Assembly: GCF_019175385.1 (NCBI RefSeq)
Contig: NC_083346.1
Span: 85,078,543-85,142,542, forward strand
DNA: 64,000 bases
Reading direction: 5' to 3'
Origin: Lycium barbarum
Taxonomy: Eukaryota > Streptophyta > Magnoliopsida > Solanales > Solanaceae
The notes below the pieces were generated by a model that saw only the letters and a list, made by a program, of their open reading frames with translations, was not told the origin of the DNA and ran no database searches. Numbering within the stretch: position 1 is the first letter of the stretch; every line of letters begins with the position of its first letter. Made by a program: the position numbers and the translations under genes. Of the stretch, positions 26,314 through 37,831 are shown piece after piece.

Positions 26314-26501
26314 CATCCTCGGAGTGTCTACAGACCCTGTCTAGTAGAGTCTTGTTTATCTGTGTGTTGTGCACCACATCTATAAATAGGAAGCTACAGG
26401 ACATTTAGGGTGTCATCTTTCCTTCTGTCTTAGATCGTGCGATAGAGCCTGGACCTAGGAAAGATTGTTTCTGACCTCTTTCCCTGTAGGTAGGTGCAGA
26501 T

Positions 26502-26921
26502 TTGCGAGAGATGAAGAGGCCAGCTTCAGATAGCGGGGGTTCTAAGAAGGCCCCTAGGGTAAGTTCGGGACCCCAGGCTCCAGGCCCAAGCAGGAGGAGC
26601 CTCAGTTATTCTATCGAGACTGACCCCTCGGAGGACCCAGCAACAATTTCTCCAGAGTTTCTGATATCCAGGGAGGCGGTCCCTAAAGCCATACCAGTTG
26701 CTCCTATGGCAGGGCACCACGTCAGACCGGCCACCCCGATAAGTGTTACAGATTATTCCAGCCCCCTGTCCTGGTCATCGGTAAACCAGGAGTTTCCCGG
26801 TTATTCACATTTCTCGGATTTTGATGAAGAAGACGATGAAGGTCAGACGAGTAGATGGCGGACAGACGATGACGAGGAGCACACTTCACTTTCTAGATCA
26901 CCGGATCACACTAGAGACTGA
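26502..26921 (+). CDS. Unrecognised 139-residue acidic ORF at the gag position of D
   Basis: An uninterrupted frame starting at 26502 (MREMKRPASD); a second ATG at 26511 is the one that lines up with the gag start of relatives. The product is Ser/Pro-rich: a basic start (KRPASDSGGSKKAPR), a middle with PSEDPATISPEFLIS, and a strongly acidic Ser/Thr end (SDFDEEDDEGQTS, TDDDEEHTSLS). I see no Retrotrans_gag landmarks, zinc knuckle, signal peptide or membrane segment. The leader before it matches that of element T, so it occupies the gag slot. It could be a diverged or replaced gag, a captured host fragment, or a chance frame; its base composition (GC-rich) is unlike the AT-rich DNA after it. 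Function unknown. Confidence 0.55.
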   Translation: MREMKRPASDSGGSKKAPRVSSGPQAPGPSRRSLSYSIETDPSEDPATISPEFLISREAVPKAIPVAPMAGHHVRPATPISVTDYSSPLSWSSVNQEFPGYSHFSDFDEEDDEGQTSRWRTDDDEEHTSLSRSPDHTRD

Positions 26922-28042
26922 TCGACTACAGGTATATGAGACCTTATCGAAATTTCCTATGTGTGTGCAATTGTTATAGATTGTTACCTAATAGCGGCAA
27001 GCGGAAATCAAAGGAATCAATAACTGTAAGCAGAATATATGTTAGACATAGTATGAATGCTACATGTATGTTTGAAACCTTCAGTTAAAGATGGAAAGGA
27101 AAAATAAACAGGAAAGAGTAACAGGTACAGTTGGGGTTGGATACCCGAGGCAAGCTCGTCATTTTCATCTTGTGACTGATATAGGAAGCCCGGTGCGGCT
27201 ACGATACGATATACTATATGTGTGTATGTTGGCCCTGTGAGGCGTTGTTGGTATTTCCTGCGTGCAGTTTTGGGATAGTATGAAATACAGAGGAAACTCT
27301 GCCAAAAATTTTCTGAGAAGTAACAAGGAAATGACGTATAAGTTTGTAACATTTTTGGAAAGTCGCGCCAGCAGTAACGATAAGCTTTGACTAAGTCGCA
27401 AGTGCGTCTAACTTTGAGAGATAAGGATTAACCGATGAATTGATGGTAATAGTAATTACGAGGTCGGTATCAGTATGGTAAAAAGAAATGCTAGTATAAT
27501 TTGGAAGGGTTTGTGATACTAAGGGATAATTTAGAAGGGGCCGGAAAAATCTTAATAGAATGTTATATTGAGGTATCGACGGAACTGATAAGCAGGGGTA
27601 AATTACGACGAGTTTATAGTTAAAAGAAGAAATAGTATGATTGAGACAAGAGTGCAGGGGAGGAAGAATTATGACAAACACGAATGTATTGATAAGATAG
27701 CTTGTGAGATATTATGGGTAAGATTGACCAAAGGTTAAGTACGCCTACTCCACAGGGTGTAATTAAACCATAGTAAGAATCGGGAATAAGGCCAAGAAGT
27801 GTTACACTATAGGATTGATTACAGACAAGATATTACGTGAAAATAACAAGTGTTGTGATAAGAATGAGTGAAGCCTAGTGAGGAGGCGACTAAAGAATAT
27901 GACGTGATTTATGTGACTAAGGTATAAAGGCAAATATGATATGGAAAATCACAATATAGGATGAATGAGGAAGATTTATGAAGTTCTATAGGAAAAGCCC
28001 AGAATAAAGAGTATGCGGTGACGAAAATGAAAGCGAGCACAT
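26922..28042 (+). other. Non-coding segment between the ORF and pol of D
   Basis: About 1.1 kb with stops in all frames, in place of gag-PR and the RT N-terminus. A piece at 27230-27335 (CCTGTGAGGCGTTGTT, then GAGGAAACTCTGCCAAAAAT) resembles the sequence that follows the pol stop in elements C (about 35000-35110, minus) and I (about 55695-55790). A 3' untranslated-like segment thus lies upstream of pol here. Confidence 0.6.
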
Positions 28043-30822
28043 GAAAAGAAGGATGGGTCGCTGCGAATGTGTATTGATTATAGGAAGCTGAACAAGGTGA
28101 CGATAAAGAATAGATATCCCCTTCCCAGAATTGATGACCTGTTTGACCAGTTGCAGGGTGCTAAGTGTTTTTCAAAGATAGAATTATGGTCAGGTTACCA
28201 CCAGGTGCGAGTAAGGGAGGTAGATACCCCGAAGACTGCATTCAGGATCCGATACGGGCATTATGAGTTTCGGGTAAAGTCTTTGGGTTGATCAATGCCC
28301 CAGCAGTATTTGTGGATTTGATGAACCGAGTGTTCAAGCTATTCCTTGACCTGTTCGTGATTGTATTTATCGATGATATTCTGATCTATTCACCATCAGA
28401 AGAGGAGCATGCGGATCATTTGAGGGCGGTACTTAGGGTGCTCCAGCGCCAAAAATTATATGCTAAGTTCTCTAAATGTGAATTTCTGGTTGACTTCAGT
28501 AGCATTCCTGGGGCATACTATTGGAGATGACGGCATTCGGGTAGAGACACAGAAGATTGAGGCGGTGAAGACTTGGCCTAGACCTACGACAGCTATTGAA
28601 GTACGCAGTTTTCTGGGTCTGGCAGGGTATTACAGGAGGTTTGTGGAGAAGTTTGCCTCAATTTCAGCGCCTTTAACAAGGCTAACACAGAAGGCAGCCA
28701 AGTTTCAGTGGACCGATGCTTGTAAGCGGAGCTTTCAGTTGCTGAAGGAGAAATTGACTACGGCCACAGTTCTCATTCTCCCTGAGGGACCAGATGACTA
28801 TGTCATTTATTGTGATGCTTCCGGTGTTGGTTAAGGTTGCGTGTTAATGCAGCATGGCAGAGTTATAGCCTATGCCTCCCGACAGCTCAGGAAGCACGAA
28901 AGAAATTATCCCACCCATGATCTGGAGTTAGCAGCGGTGATTCATGCCTTAAAGATATGGAGGCATTATCTATATGGTGTGCACGTTGACATTTATACAG
29001 ATCATAAGAGTCTCCAGTATATCTTTAAGCAGAAGAAGCTGAATTTGCGGCAAAGGAGATGGCTAGAGTTGCTGAAAGATTATGATGTTGACATTCTATA
29101 TCACCCAGGAAAGGCCAATGTTGTAGCAGATGCACTCAGCCGTAAATCTATGGGTAGTTTGGCAGATGTACAACCAAAGCAGAAAGAGATAGTCCGTGAG
29201 GTTTGTCAGTTAGCTAGTCTGGGAGTTCGCTTGGCTGATTCGGATAAGGGCAAGGTTTCTGTACGAGGAATTGCTGTGCCCTCTATTATAGAAGAGTTAA
29301 AGAAACACCAGTATGAGGATCCTATTCTTGTACGTTACAGAGATGCAGCACTTCAGAAGGATGAGACCCCATTCGAGATTGCACCTGATGGAGTACTACG
29401 ATATAGAGGCAGAATATGTGTACTTGAGGTTGCAGGGTTACGACGACAGGTTATGGGGGAGGCACACTATGCCCGCTATTCTATTCATCCAGGATCAACG
29501 AAGATGTATCATGACCTCAGATGTTGGTATTGGTGGGATGGCATGAAAAAAGATATAGCGGAGTTGGTTGCCCAGTGTCCGAATTGTCAACAGGTTAAGA
29601 TCGAGTACCAGAAGCCTGGGGGATTATTACAGGAGATGGAGATTCCGACCTGGAAATGGGAAGTGATCAATATGGACTTCGTCACCGGTTTGCCTCGCAC
29701 CTCGCGAAAATATGACTCTATCTGGGTCATCGTTGATAGGTTGACAAAATCAGCTCACGTTTTCCAGTCAGGACTATGTATTCAGCTGAGAATTATGCCA
29801 GGTTGTACCTTAAAGAGATAGTGAGACTTCACGGGGTCCCCACAGCTATCATTTCCGACAGAGGAGCTCAGTTTACAGCTAAATTCTGGAGATCCTTCCA
29901 GGAGGGGTTGGGGACACAGGTGAGTCTTAGCACAGCATTTCACCCTCAGACTGACGGACAGGCCGAGCGTACTATTCAGACACTAAAAGATATTTTACGG
30001 GCCTGTGTTATTGACTTTCGGGGTAGCTGGGATGATCATTTGCCACTTATTGAATTAGCCTATAATAATAGCTACCATTCTAGCATCCAGATGGCACCGT
30101 ATGAGGCTCTATATGGCAGAAAGTGCAGATCACCTATAGGCTGGTTTGATGTTGGTGAGACTAAGTTGATAGGCCCAGATATGGTTCAGCAGGCTGTCGA
30201 TAAGGTGAAGCTTATTCAGGAAAGATTACTGGAAGCCCAGAGTCGGCAGAAATCATATGAAGATAATCGACGTCGACACTTAGAATTTCAGGCTGGTGAC
30301 TGGGTGTTCTTGAAGGTGTCACCCATGAAGGGAGTTATGAGATTCGGCAGGAAAGGAAAGCTAAGCCCGAGATACATTGGGCCTTATCAGGTTATCCGTA
30401 AGGTAGGCCAAGTTGCCTACGAATTAGACTTACCAGCTGATTTGGAAGCAGTACATCCGGTCTTCCATGTGTCAATGCTCCGCAAATGTATAGGCGATTC
30501 TTTCAGGGTGTTCCCTACAGATGATATTCAGGTAACAGAGAAGTTATCCTACGAAGAGCAGCCTATAGCCATACTTGATCGACAGATCAGGAGGTTGCGA
30601 ACCAAAGACGTGTCTTCTGTTAAAGTATTGTGGCGAAACAATAACAGGGAGGAGATGACTTGGGAAGCTGAAGAGGAGATGAAGAAGAAATATCCTCACT
30701 TGTTTCCTACGCCTACAGGTAACCTAAACTCCTTGCTTAGTTGTGTTAATTGTCTGATCAATCTATCTGTTGGCAATAAAGAGAACCTTGCCCAAGACTC
30801 TTATAGAACCCGACGAGATTAA
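28043..30822 (+). pseudogene. pol: pol of element D: RT (partial), RNase H, integrase, chromodomain
   Basis: Starts inside RT at [13 protein letters not shown], so the first 60-70 RT residues are missing. RT motif A reads [12 protein letters not shown] (catalytic Asp to Glu); motif [10 protein letters not shown] is intact. A frameshift lies at about 28485. RNase H (about 28760-29140) has CDASGVG, then a stop (TTA to TAA) at 28832, DLELAAV and TDHKSLQY. Integrase: zinc ligands in HPGSTKMYH and [11 protein letters not shown] residues in [15 protein letters not shown] and QAERTIQT, with a frameshift near 29770. The tail VKVLWRNNNREEMTWEAEEE...YPHLF is a chromodomain-like end. Pol finishes at 30822, close to the PPT. 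Only about three lesions, so pol was recently open. Confidence 0.93.
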
Positions 30823-30847
30823 TTTAACATTCGAGGATGAATGTTCT

Positions 30848-30861
30848 AAAGGGGGGAAGGA
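30848..30861 (+). other. Polypurine tract of D
   Basis: AAAGGGGGGAAGGA abuts the 3' LTR. It is preceded by AACATTCGAGGATGAATGTT (30826-30845), an inverted repeat with one mismatch. Confidence 0.92.
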
Positions 30862-33800
30862 TGTTATATCCTGTATTTTTATACATTGGGATGTTTTAAG
30901 CTAAACGCGACAAGTTAAAGACAAGAGTATTTTAGGGTACGAGGTAGAGACTTTTAACTTCCGATTTTGTTCCAATGCACAAGTTGCCTATAAATTTTAT
31001 TTGGTATAGAAATATTATTGGAGATTAGGGATTAACTAACCATGATTATATTATTAAGTGGGATTAAAAGTTTAAATTACTCACTAATTAGCCTAATTAG
31101 GCGTGTGGGCCCCCACCCGAATAATAACATTAATAATAAAAAAAAAACAATGTGTAATGGTAATTCAACATGGGAGGGGCTACGTGTAACAAAATTGGGG
31201 ATCATATATATATGATTAAGGGTAGAGCAAATGATCATTTCCAAGTCATTTGTTGCAAGTAAAGTTCAAGAGAAAGCAAAATATACTCATGGCTGTTTTT
31301 GGCCAGATTCATTGTTGAAGGAGAAAACTCAATTTTTATTGCTTGATGAAAGTTCTAAGGCAAAGGAAGGGAGATGGAAATGGAGAAGAAGAAAGGCTCT
31401 CGGCCATAGCCATTGTTGGCCGAGAGAGTGAGCTTTGGTGAGGGCATATTTAGGAGCTAAATTCCTAAGGAAATTGTTGGTGTTCAAGGCAAATTCCATG
31501 TGAATTGGACTGTTGGAGGAGGTAGCGTGAGGAACAAGATCGTGAAGGTAAGAGTTGATCATTTTTCATGTGTTTTATGGTGAGTTGGATGTATTGTGAA
31601 TATGTATATATGTGAATTGAATGTATAAAAATTGTGCATGTTGGTATTGGATTGTTGTTGTTGAAATTTAAAGTGAGCCGTGTGATAGGCTTATATGAAG
31701 TAATGTTTAATCTTCTTGTACATGTATTGAGGATGGTTTGAACGTGTTGTAGTGTGTAGGGACGAATGAAATTCATGAAGTTATGTGTGATTATGTTGAG
31801 ACCGTGTAGGGGCTGATTTAGGAGAAATTGGTGAATTGATTTATTTGATGTTTTAGTTGTTGTTGTTATGGACGTTATGGTGAAGATGAAGTTTAATAGT
31901 TCAAGTTGAAATTATAATTGTTTGTGGGCTGTTGTAGAAGCTAATATAATGTTAATAAAGCTTCTTATAATTGTATAAATGACGTTGTTAAACATGTGAT
32001 TGTTGGTAGGATTTGTGAATTGGAAGAAAGAATGTGTTGTTGTTCTTGTCAATTGTGAAGATTGTGGGTTGTTTGGTATATTGATTGGGTTGTTTTGAAT
32101 ATCGTACGGGTTGTCCGGAGTTCCCTCGAGTCATGTTTAAATAGTCTCGGGTTGATACTTGAATGCATGACTAGTTATATTGGATTAGTGGTAGTAGTTG
32201 ATTTGAATACGAACGAAACGTCGTCTAATTGTTTGGAAAGGGGTTATTAACGTTAGGATACGTATTGAATTACCTCGTAGCCTAATTGTAGTTCTTGATA
32301 TCTTAATATAGGATAAAGTACTATTGGGCAGCGTGTACGAGTTGTATTGCGACTAAACGCTAAAGGTATGTAAAGCCTATCCCTTCTTTCTTTTGGCTTG
32401 TCCTAGATGTAAGAAAGATATGATATGAGCTTTGGGGTAATTCTACTCACTAATTCCGGGCATGACTTACGATTTTATTCTTTATTGATGTTAGAACTCT
32501 CAGGATAATGGAGCTATTGCCCTCGAATATCTTATATGATTGACTAGTATATGATGTACAAAAATTCTTATTCTTAAAGAATTCCATAATGAGTGGTGTC
32601 CTTGACGTTCATAAGCTATCTCGTGTTAATTTGATGCATGACTATCATCCCTGAGACGTTCCTTTATATAGTTCGTAATGATATTTAGAAAGAACTTAAT
32701 ATGACTATTATCCTGATACTTGAGAGCTGATTAGTCTACTTATCTATTGAGTCTCAAAAGATGGTTTGTATGTATATGGTTACTTATTACTATCCTCGTG
32801 CTTACCGTTACACCTTTCACTGAGTCCCGGGCCAGGACATGTTATCGTGCACAGATCCTTTGCATTATTCACCGAGTCCCTGTCTAGAGGGCCGGGACAC
32901 GTTATATGTATATGTATATGACGATGTGATGACATGATGATACGATGATACGGGGATGGCGGCCAGGATGGCATATGATGATAGGATGATTACTAGAGGG
33001 CCGGGACACGTTATATATATATATATATAGGATGATTACTTACCGAGTCCCTCACTAGAGGGCCGGGACACGTTATACATATGTATGTGAACAAAATGAT
33101 TATCTAATATTGGCATTAAGTATCATAATGAGTTAAGTCTGATATTGGTACCGTGATTGGTGAGTCAAAGGTAAGCCGTGTGGTTTTCTGGTTATTGTAC
33201 TGGTTATTTGTACTCCTTACTTCAGTATGATTCCATTTATTGAATTTATGCTTTACATACTCAGTACATATTCCATACTGACCCCCTTTCTTCGGGGGGC
33301 TGTGTTTCATGCCCGCAGGTACAGACGCTCGGTTTGGAGATCCGCCAGCATAGGATATCTATTCAGCTATTTTGGAGTGCTCATTTATTCCGGAGCCTAG
33401 CTTTGTGGTACAGATCCTCTTTGGTTTATATATATGTTTGTTCAGGGTACGGCGGGGCCTTGTCCTGTCATATGATACTGTCGTTACTCTTAGAGGTCTG
33501 TAGACATATGTGTGGGTCTGTATATAGTTGATGTTTTGTTGTGTAGACATGACTTATGTTTTGGGGCGTACGCACTCGTAGTGGCAGCCTTGTCGGCATA
33601 CGTATATATATGTTTTGGGGTGTTATGTGTAGTGGCAGCCTTGTCGGCTTGCGTAGATATATATATATATTTGTTGTGAAGGCCGTATATTATGGTAGCC
33701 TTGTTGGCTTGTGTATAGCCGGGACGTTCCCCTATATAATGACAGCCTTATCGGCTTATGTGCAATATAATCTGTTGAAAGTTGTAACTCCTCAGGGGAC

Positions 33801-33977
33801 AGGTGGCTATGATATGCATATATGCGACAGCTTTAAAGCAACGTCTTGCCTTTATATATATATATATACATATATATAAGTTCTTTGTTATGCTAGTTGT
33901 AGATGATTATAGTTAACAGGTATATACGAGTGTCCAGCCCGGGCACTAGTCACGGCCTACGGGGTTGGGTCGTGACA
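30862..33977 (+). repeat. 3' LTR of element D
   Basis: 3116 bp. Donor-like box at 32361-32400; hairpin box at 33250-33325, ending GCAGGTACAG; unit array at 32813-33077. It keeps the 33700-33870 segment lost from the 5' copy. Followed by the duplication ACATG at 33978-33982. Confidence 0.94.
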
Positions 33978-34968
33978 ACATGATTATAATCATAACATAT
34001 CAAGAATCATTACTCAATCCAAGCTAATATTCAAAAATGACACTATTCCCACATTCATGACCCATTTTCTATATCCTTCTACAATCCAAGTGTTTCAACT
34101 TCTCAATACCTTAAACAACATGGAAATACCATAAAACTTACCTTATATGGTGTAGGAATAAGGCTTGGGTGGAAATACTTCACTTAAGCCAAAACCCTAG
34201 TTCACCTCCAATGAAATTTCTTGACTTGGATGATTTCTAGTGAGTTTCTTACACTTGGTTTTCTTAGTTTGATGAAGTTGATCATAAATTTCTCTTGAGT
34301 TCATATGGATGAGGAGTGGAGAGGGTTCTAGAGAGTTCTTGAAGTGTTTGGTGAAAAATGAAATGAAATAATGAACTTGGTCCCTTTTTAATAACTTAGA
34401 AATCTGATCCGTCGGGAAATTATACGGACACTTATACGGTCCGTATAAGTGACCGTGAAATCTCCCCTTCAACATCTCGCTTCTGTGACCATTATACGAC
34501 ATATTATACGGTCCGTATAAGTGACCGTATAATCCCATCAGTGAGGGACCTTCACTGTGACGATTCTGCGGACTATTATACGGACCGTATAACATTATAA
34601 AGACCGTATAATCGGCCGTGGAACCCATCTTTCCTCTGATCTTGTTCTCGTCACTTCGTTTGATCTCCAATCCTTATGGAACCTTCTTGATACTTTTTTA
34701 ACACCTTATTAACGATCTAAGGGACGTTATTATTCTTCTCCAAGGCACCATTAAATCATCATTAACTTATTATTCTCATAAATCCTTTCTGATACACATC
34801 GTATGCCTTGCCTTCTCTAGGCAAACTTTCTCCTCTTACCTCGAATGTCTTTGAAATCTCAATTAGGGTCATCAAATGTCATTTCTCACCTATTGCAATA
34901 CCGTATACTTCGTGCCCTTCGTTAATCTATTCACTGTGCATCAACGGGGAATTTTCCAAGGCGTAACA
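33978..34968 (-). repeat. 3' LTR of element C, outer part
   Basis: Begins with the duplicated ACATG, then continues the LTR text interrupted at 23304. The ACGGTCCGTATAA palindrome cluster is at 34428-34618. It ends GCGTAACA at 34968 next to the PPT. Confidence 0.92.
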
Positions 34969-34983
34969 TTCTTCCCCCCTTAA
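34969..34983 (-). other. Polypurine tract of C
   Basis: On minus TTAAGGGGGGAAGAA abuts TGTTACGCC. The adjacent 34984-35001 holds the AACATTC...GAATGTT inverted repeat. From 35002 to 35172 is the 3' untranslated segment after pol. Confidence 0.9.
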
Positions 34984-35172
34984 GAACATTCATCCTTGAA
35001 TGTTAAGTCCTCGGGGATCCTATAAAAATTTCGCCAAAGTTTCTCCTGTAATATGGCACCACCATCCTGTCATAACAGGTCATAATAACATTGCCTCACA
35101 GGGTCACAACATAATAGCAATAGAGTTTTTCCACACACGACCCAAATGCATAAAAAGGAAAACATACATACC

Positions 35173-35294
35173 TCATGATCTTGATGTCTCATCTTGGATC
35201 TCTCCCGGGGGTTGGAATAAGTGCGGGTACTTGAATTTCATATTTTCTTCCGCTTCACATGTCATTTCTTCTCGGTTATTGTTTCTCCACAAAA
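35173..35294 (-). pseudogene. pol: Last codons of element C pol (chromodomain end)
   Basis: On minus LWRNNNREEMTCEAEENM, then YPHLFQPP, then a TGA at 35173-35175. It completes the integrase tail whose upstream part begins again at 37832. Solo LTR F is inserted between the VK and LW of the conserved VKVLWRNNN motif, with duplication CCTTT. One Trp of the TWE motif is Cys here. Confidence 0.9.
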
Positions 35295-35299
35295 CCTTT

Positions 35300-37826
35300 T
35301 GTTATACCCCATATTTTTTACGTCGAATTATTCGTAAGCTAATCAACATAAGTTAAGGACGAGACTATTTTGGGATGTGAAATAAAGTGCTTTTAATCCT
35401 CGATTTTTGTTAGTGCACGATTTGTTATAAATTTCAATTAGTATAGAAATATTAATGGAGATTAGGGATTAATTAACTATGATTAGATGATTAAGTGGAG
35501 ATTAGTGATTAATTAATATTAATTAAGTTAGCTAATTATAATTAAGGTGGGCCCCACCCGATTCTTTAATTTTAAAAAAAATACAAAATAAAACAAAACA
35601 AGTTGATGAGTCATTAAGGGGGGGCACGTGTCCAAGGGAGGGACACCATATATAAGCTTAGGTTAATGATCAACTTAGGTTATCATTTTCATTCTACAAA
35701 TTGAAAGCTTAAGAAAAAGAAAAAGAAAAAGAAGCATTTCCATGGCTGCCAAGCTCTCGGCCAGCCATGGTTGTTAAAAAAAATGTTTTCTTGCCTTGAT
35801 TAAGTTTTAAGGAGATTTGCAAGTCCAAGGAGGTGATAGCAACATTGGGTATTGAATTGAGGAAGAAGAAATAATGCAATTGGTGCAAGTGGTTATAGAA
35901 CTTGATTTGATTAAATTAAGGTAAGATTTTCTCATTTTATGGTATAATTGGATTAATGGTGTTGTAATGGAAAGATTAAAATTGTATTAGATGAAATTGG
36001 AAGTAAGAAATTGCATGAATTCGTTGATATTAGGAGTTGTGGTTGTTATATGGAATTGTTGAGTTGAAAGATTAAAAGTGTGGTTTATGTTCATATATTG
36101 TTGTTCATGTTGTTGTCATGTTGTCTTTGATATGGCTTCTAAATTTGGAAGAAAGAAGTGTATAACGTATCGTATACAAAGTGTATGTTGGTCTGTTTGG
36201 TGTATAATCTTAAATGTTAATGATTTGGGTTGGAAAAGGATTAAGAAAGGTTATTGGGTTGTTTGAGTTGTTTATGGGCTGGATTTTAAGGATTTGATAT
36301 GAATATTTCTATTACTGTTGTTGTTGGTATTGCTGTGATAACAGGAGATTAATTGGATGTTCGGGTTAGGCGAGTTATATAGGGGAAATGCTGCCCGATT
36401 TTCGTTAAGTTCTTAACTAACAAAAATACTAATCAAGAAAGTATGAACTAAAGAATGATTTCTATAAGTGATTGGTTGTATATTTATAAGCTGAAAGTAT
36501 AGTTTACTAATGATAGCATTACTTTTATATTAAATAGGCCAAAGGGGCGACGAAGCGAACTTGGTTACGATTAACCTATAACAGGTATGTAAAGCTGACC
36601 CTTCTTTCTTTTTGGCATGATCTTTATGGAACAAACAGACGACGTGTATATGATTCCAAAGAAGTTCCTATTCTTAGAGCCACTAGGATGGCTAATGTTC
36701 TTGATTTCCAGAAGCTATTTCATTATGTCTCGATACGTGTCTATGATTCCAGATGTTCTATTTTGATATAATCCATTGTGACATTCGAAGGGTACTTGAT
36801 ATGATTATTGTCTTGATTTTCAAATGATAGTTCATCTTGATTATTCTATCGAGTCTCAGATATGACTTAGTTTGCATATGGTTGCTCACTACCCTGCTCG
36901 TGCATGCCTCAATATATCTTTCACCGAGTCCCGGGCCGGGTATGTTTTCGTGCACAGTTTCACTGCATTGTTCACTGAGTCCCTCACTAGAGGGCCGGGT
37001 ACGGTATATATATATATATGATGATATGATGACATGATGATATGATGATGTGATTATGGCGCCAAGGATGGCATATGATGACTTTATTCACCGAGTCCCA
37101 TAATGGGCCAGGTATGATATATGATATTGACATGCATGATTTACATCTCATAAGGCAAGTGTAATGGTATCTTTGATTGACATACTTGTCTCCTGTAATC
37201 TCTATCTCAGTGATGATCCCCTTTATTGTATTTCATGCTTTATATACTCAGTACATATCTCGTACTGACCCCCTTTCTTCGGGGAGCTGCGTTTCATGCC
37301 CGCAGGTACAGATAGTCGGTTTGGTGACCTTTCAGTATAGGACTTCTACTCAGTTGTCTTGGAGAGCTCCGTTGTTCCGGAGCCTAGACTTTTGGTACAG
37401 ATCTTATGATGAATATATATATGTTTATACAGGGGTACGGCGGGGCCCTGTCCGGACATATTTCCCTATCAATACGCTTAGAGGTCTGTAGACATATGTG
37501 TGGGTTGTGTATAAGTTTGTTCAGCTGTGTCTATACGATGTGCTATGGATATGCTCTTCTGTAGTGGCAGCCTTGTCGGCTTGCGTTTCATGTTGATATA
37601 TTGTGGCAGCCCTGTCGGCTTGCGTATCATATTATGTTCTGATTAGTTGTGACTCCCCAGGAGACCGGTTATTTGGATATATGTATATATGATGATGTTA
37701 TGAACCTTTGGAGTTCTTTTGCAAGTTTTCATATTGATTTTAGCTTCAGTTGACTATATCTAACAGGTACGTATACGAGTGTCCAGGTCGGGCACTAGTC
37801 ATGGCCCACGGGGTTGGGTCGTGACA
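35300..37826 (+). repeat. Solo LTR F
   Basis: A 2527-bp lone LTR, TGTTATACCCC...GTCGTGACA, with perfect duplication CCTTT (35295-35299 and 37827-37831), the product of LTR-LTR recombination. It is related to D's LTR but clearly diverged. TATATAAG at about 35649; TATATAGGGGAAATGCTGCC at 36374-36404; CAGGTATGTAAAGC at 36591-36620; hairpin box 37237-37310, ending GCAGGTACAG; CCGAGTCCC array at 36924-37106. Confidence 0.95.
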
Positions 37827-37831
37827 CCTTT

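Larger units (their letters stand above)
23305..33977 (+). mobile_element. Element D: complete gypsy insertion lacking gag, with a foreign ORF
   Basis: 10,673 bp, TGTTATATCC...GTCGTGACA ends, perfect 5-bp duplication ACATG (23300-23304 and 33978-33982). LTRs 23305-26293 and 30862-33977. The interior (4568 bp) runs PBS, leader, a 139-residue ORF not recognised as gag, 1.1 kb non-coding, then pol from mid-RT to chromodomain, then PPT. Gag, protease and the N-terminal part of RT are absent. Its leader is close to that of T over about 170 bases, so the two are relatives. It is inserted in the 3' LTR of C and is therefore younger than C. Confidence 0.95.

Noticed and set aside
26502..26921. Calling the D ORF a gag
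   Set aside because: It is in the gag position, but no capsid landmark or knuckle is visible, so it is left unnamed.
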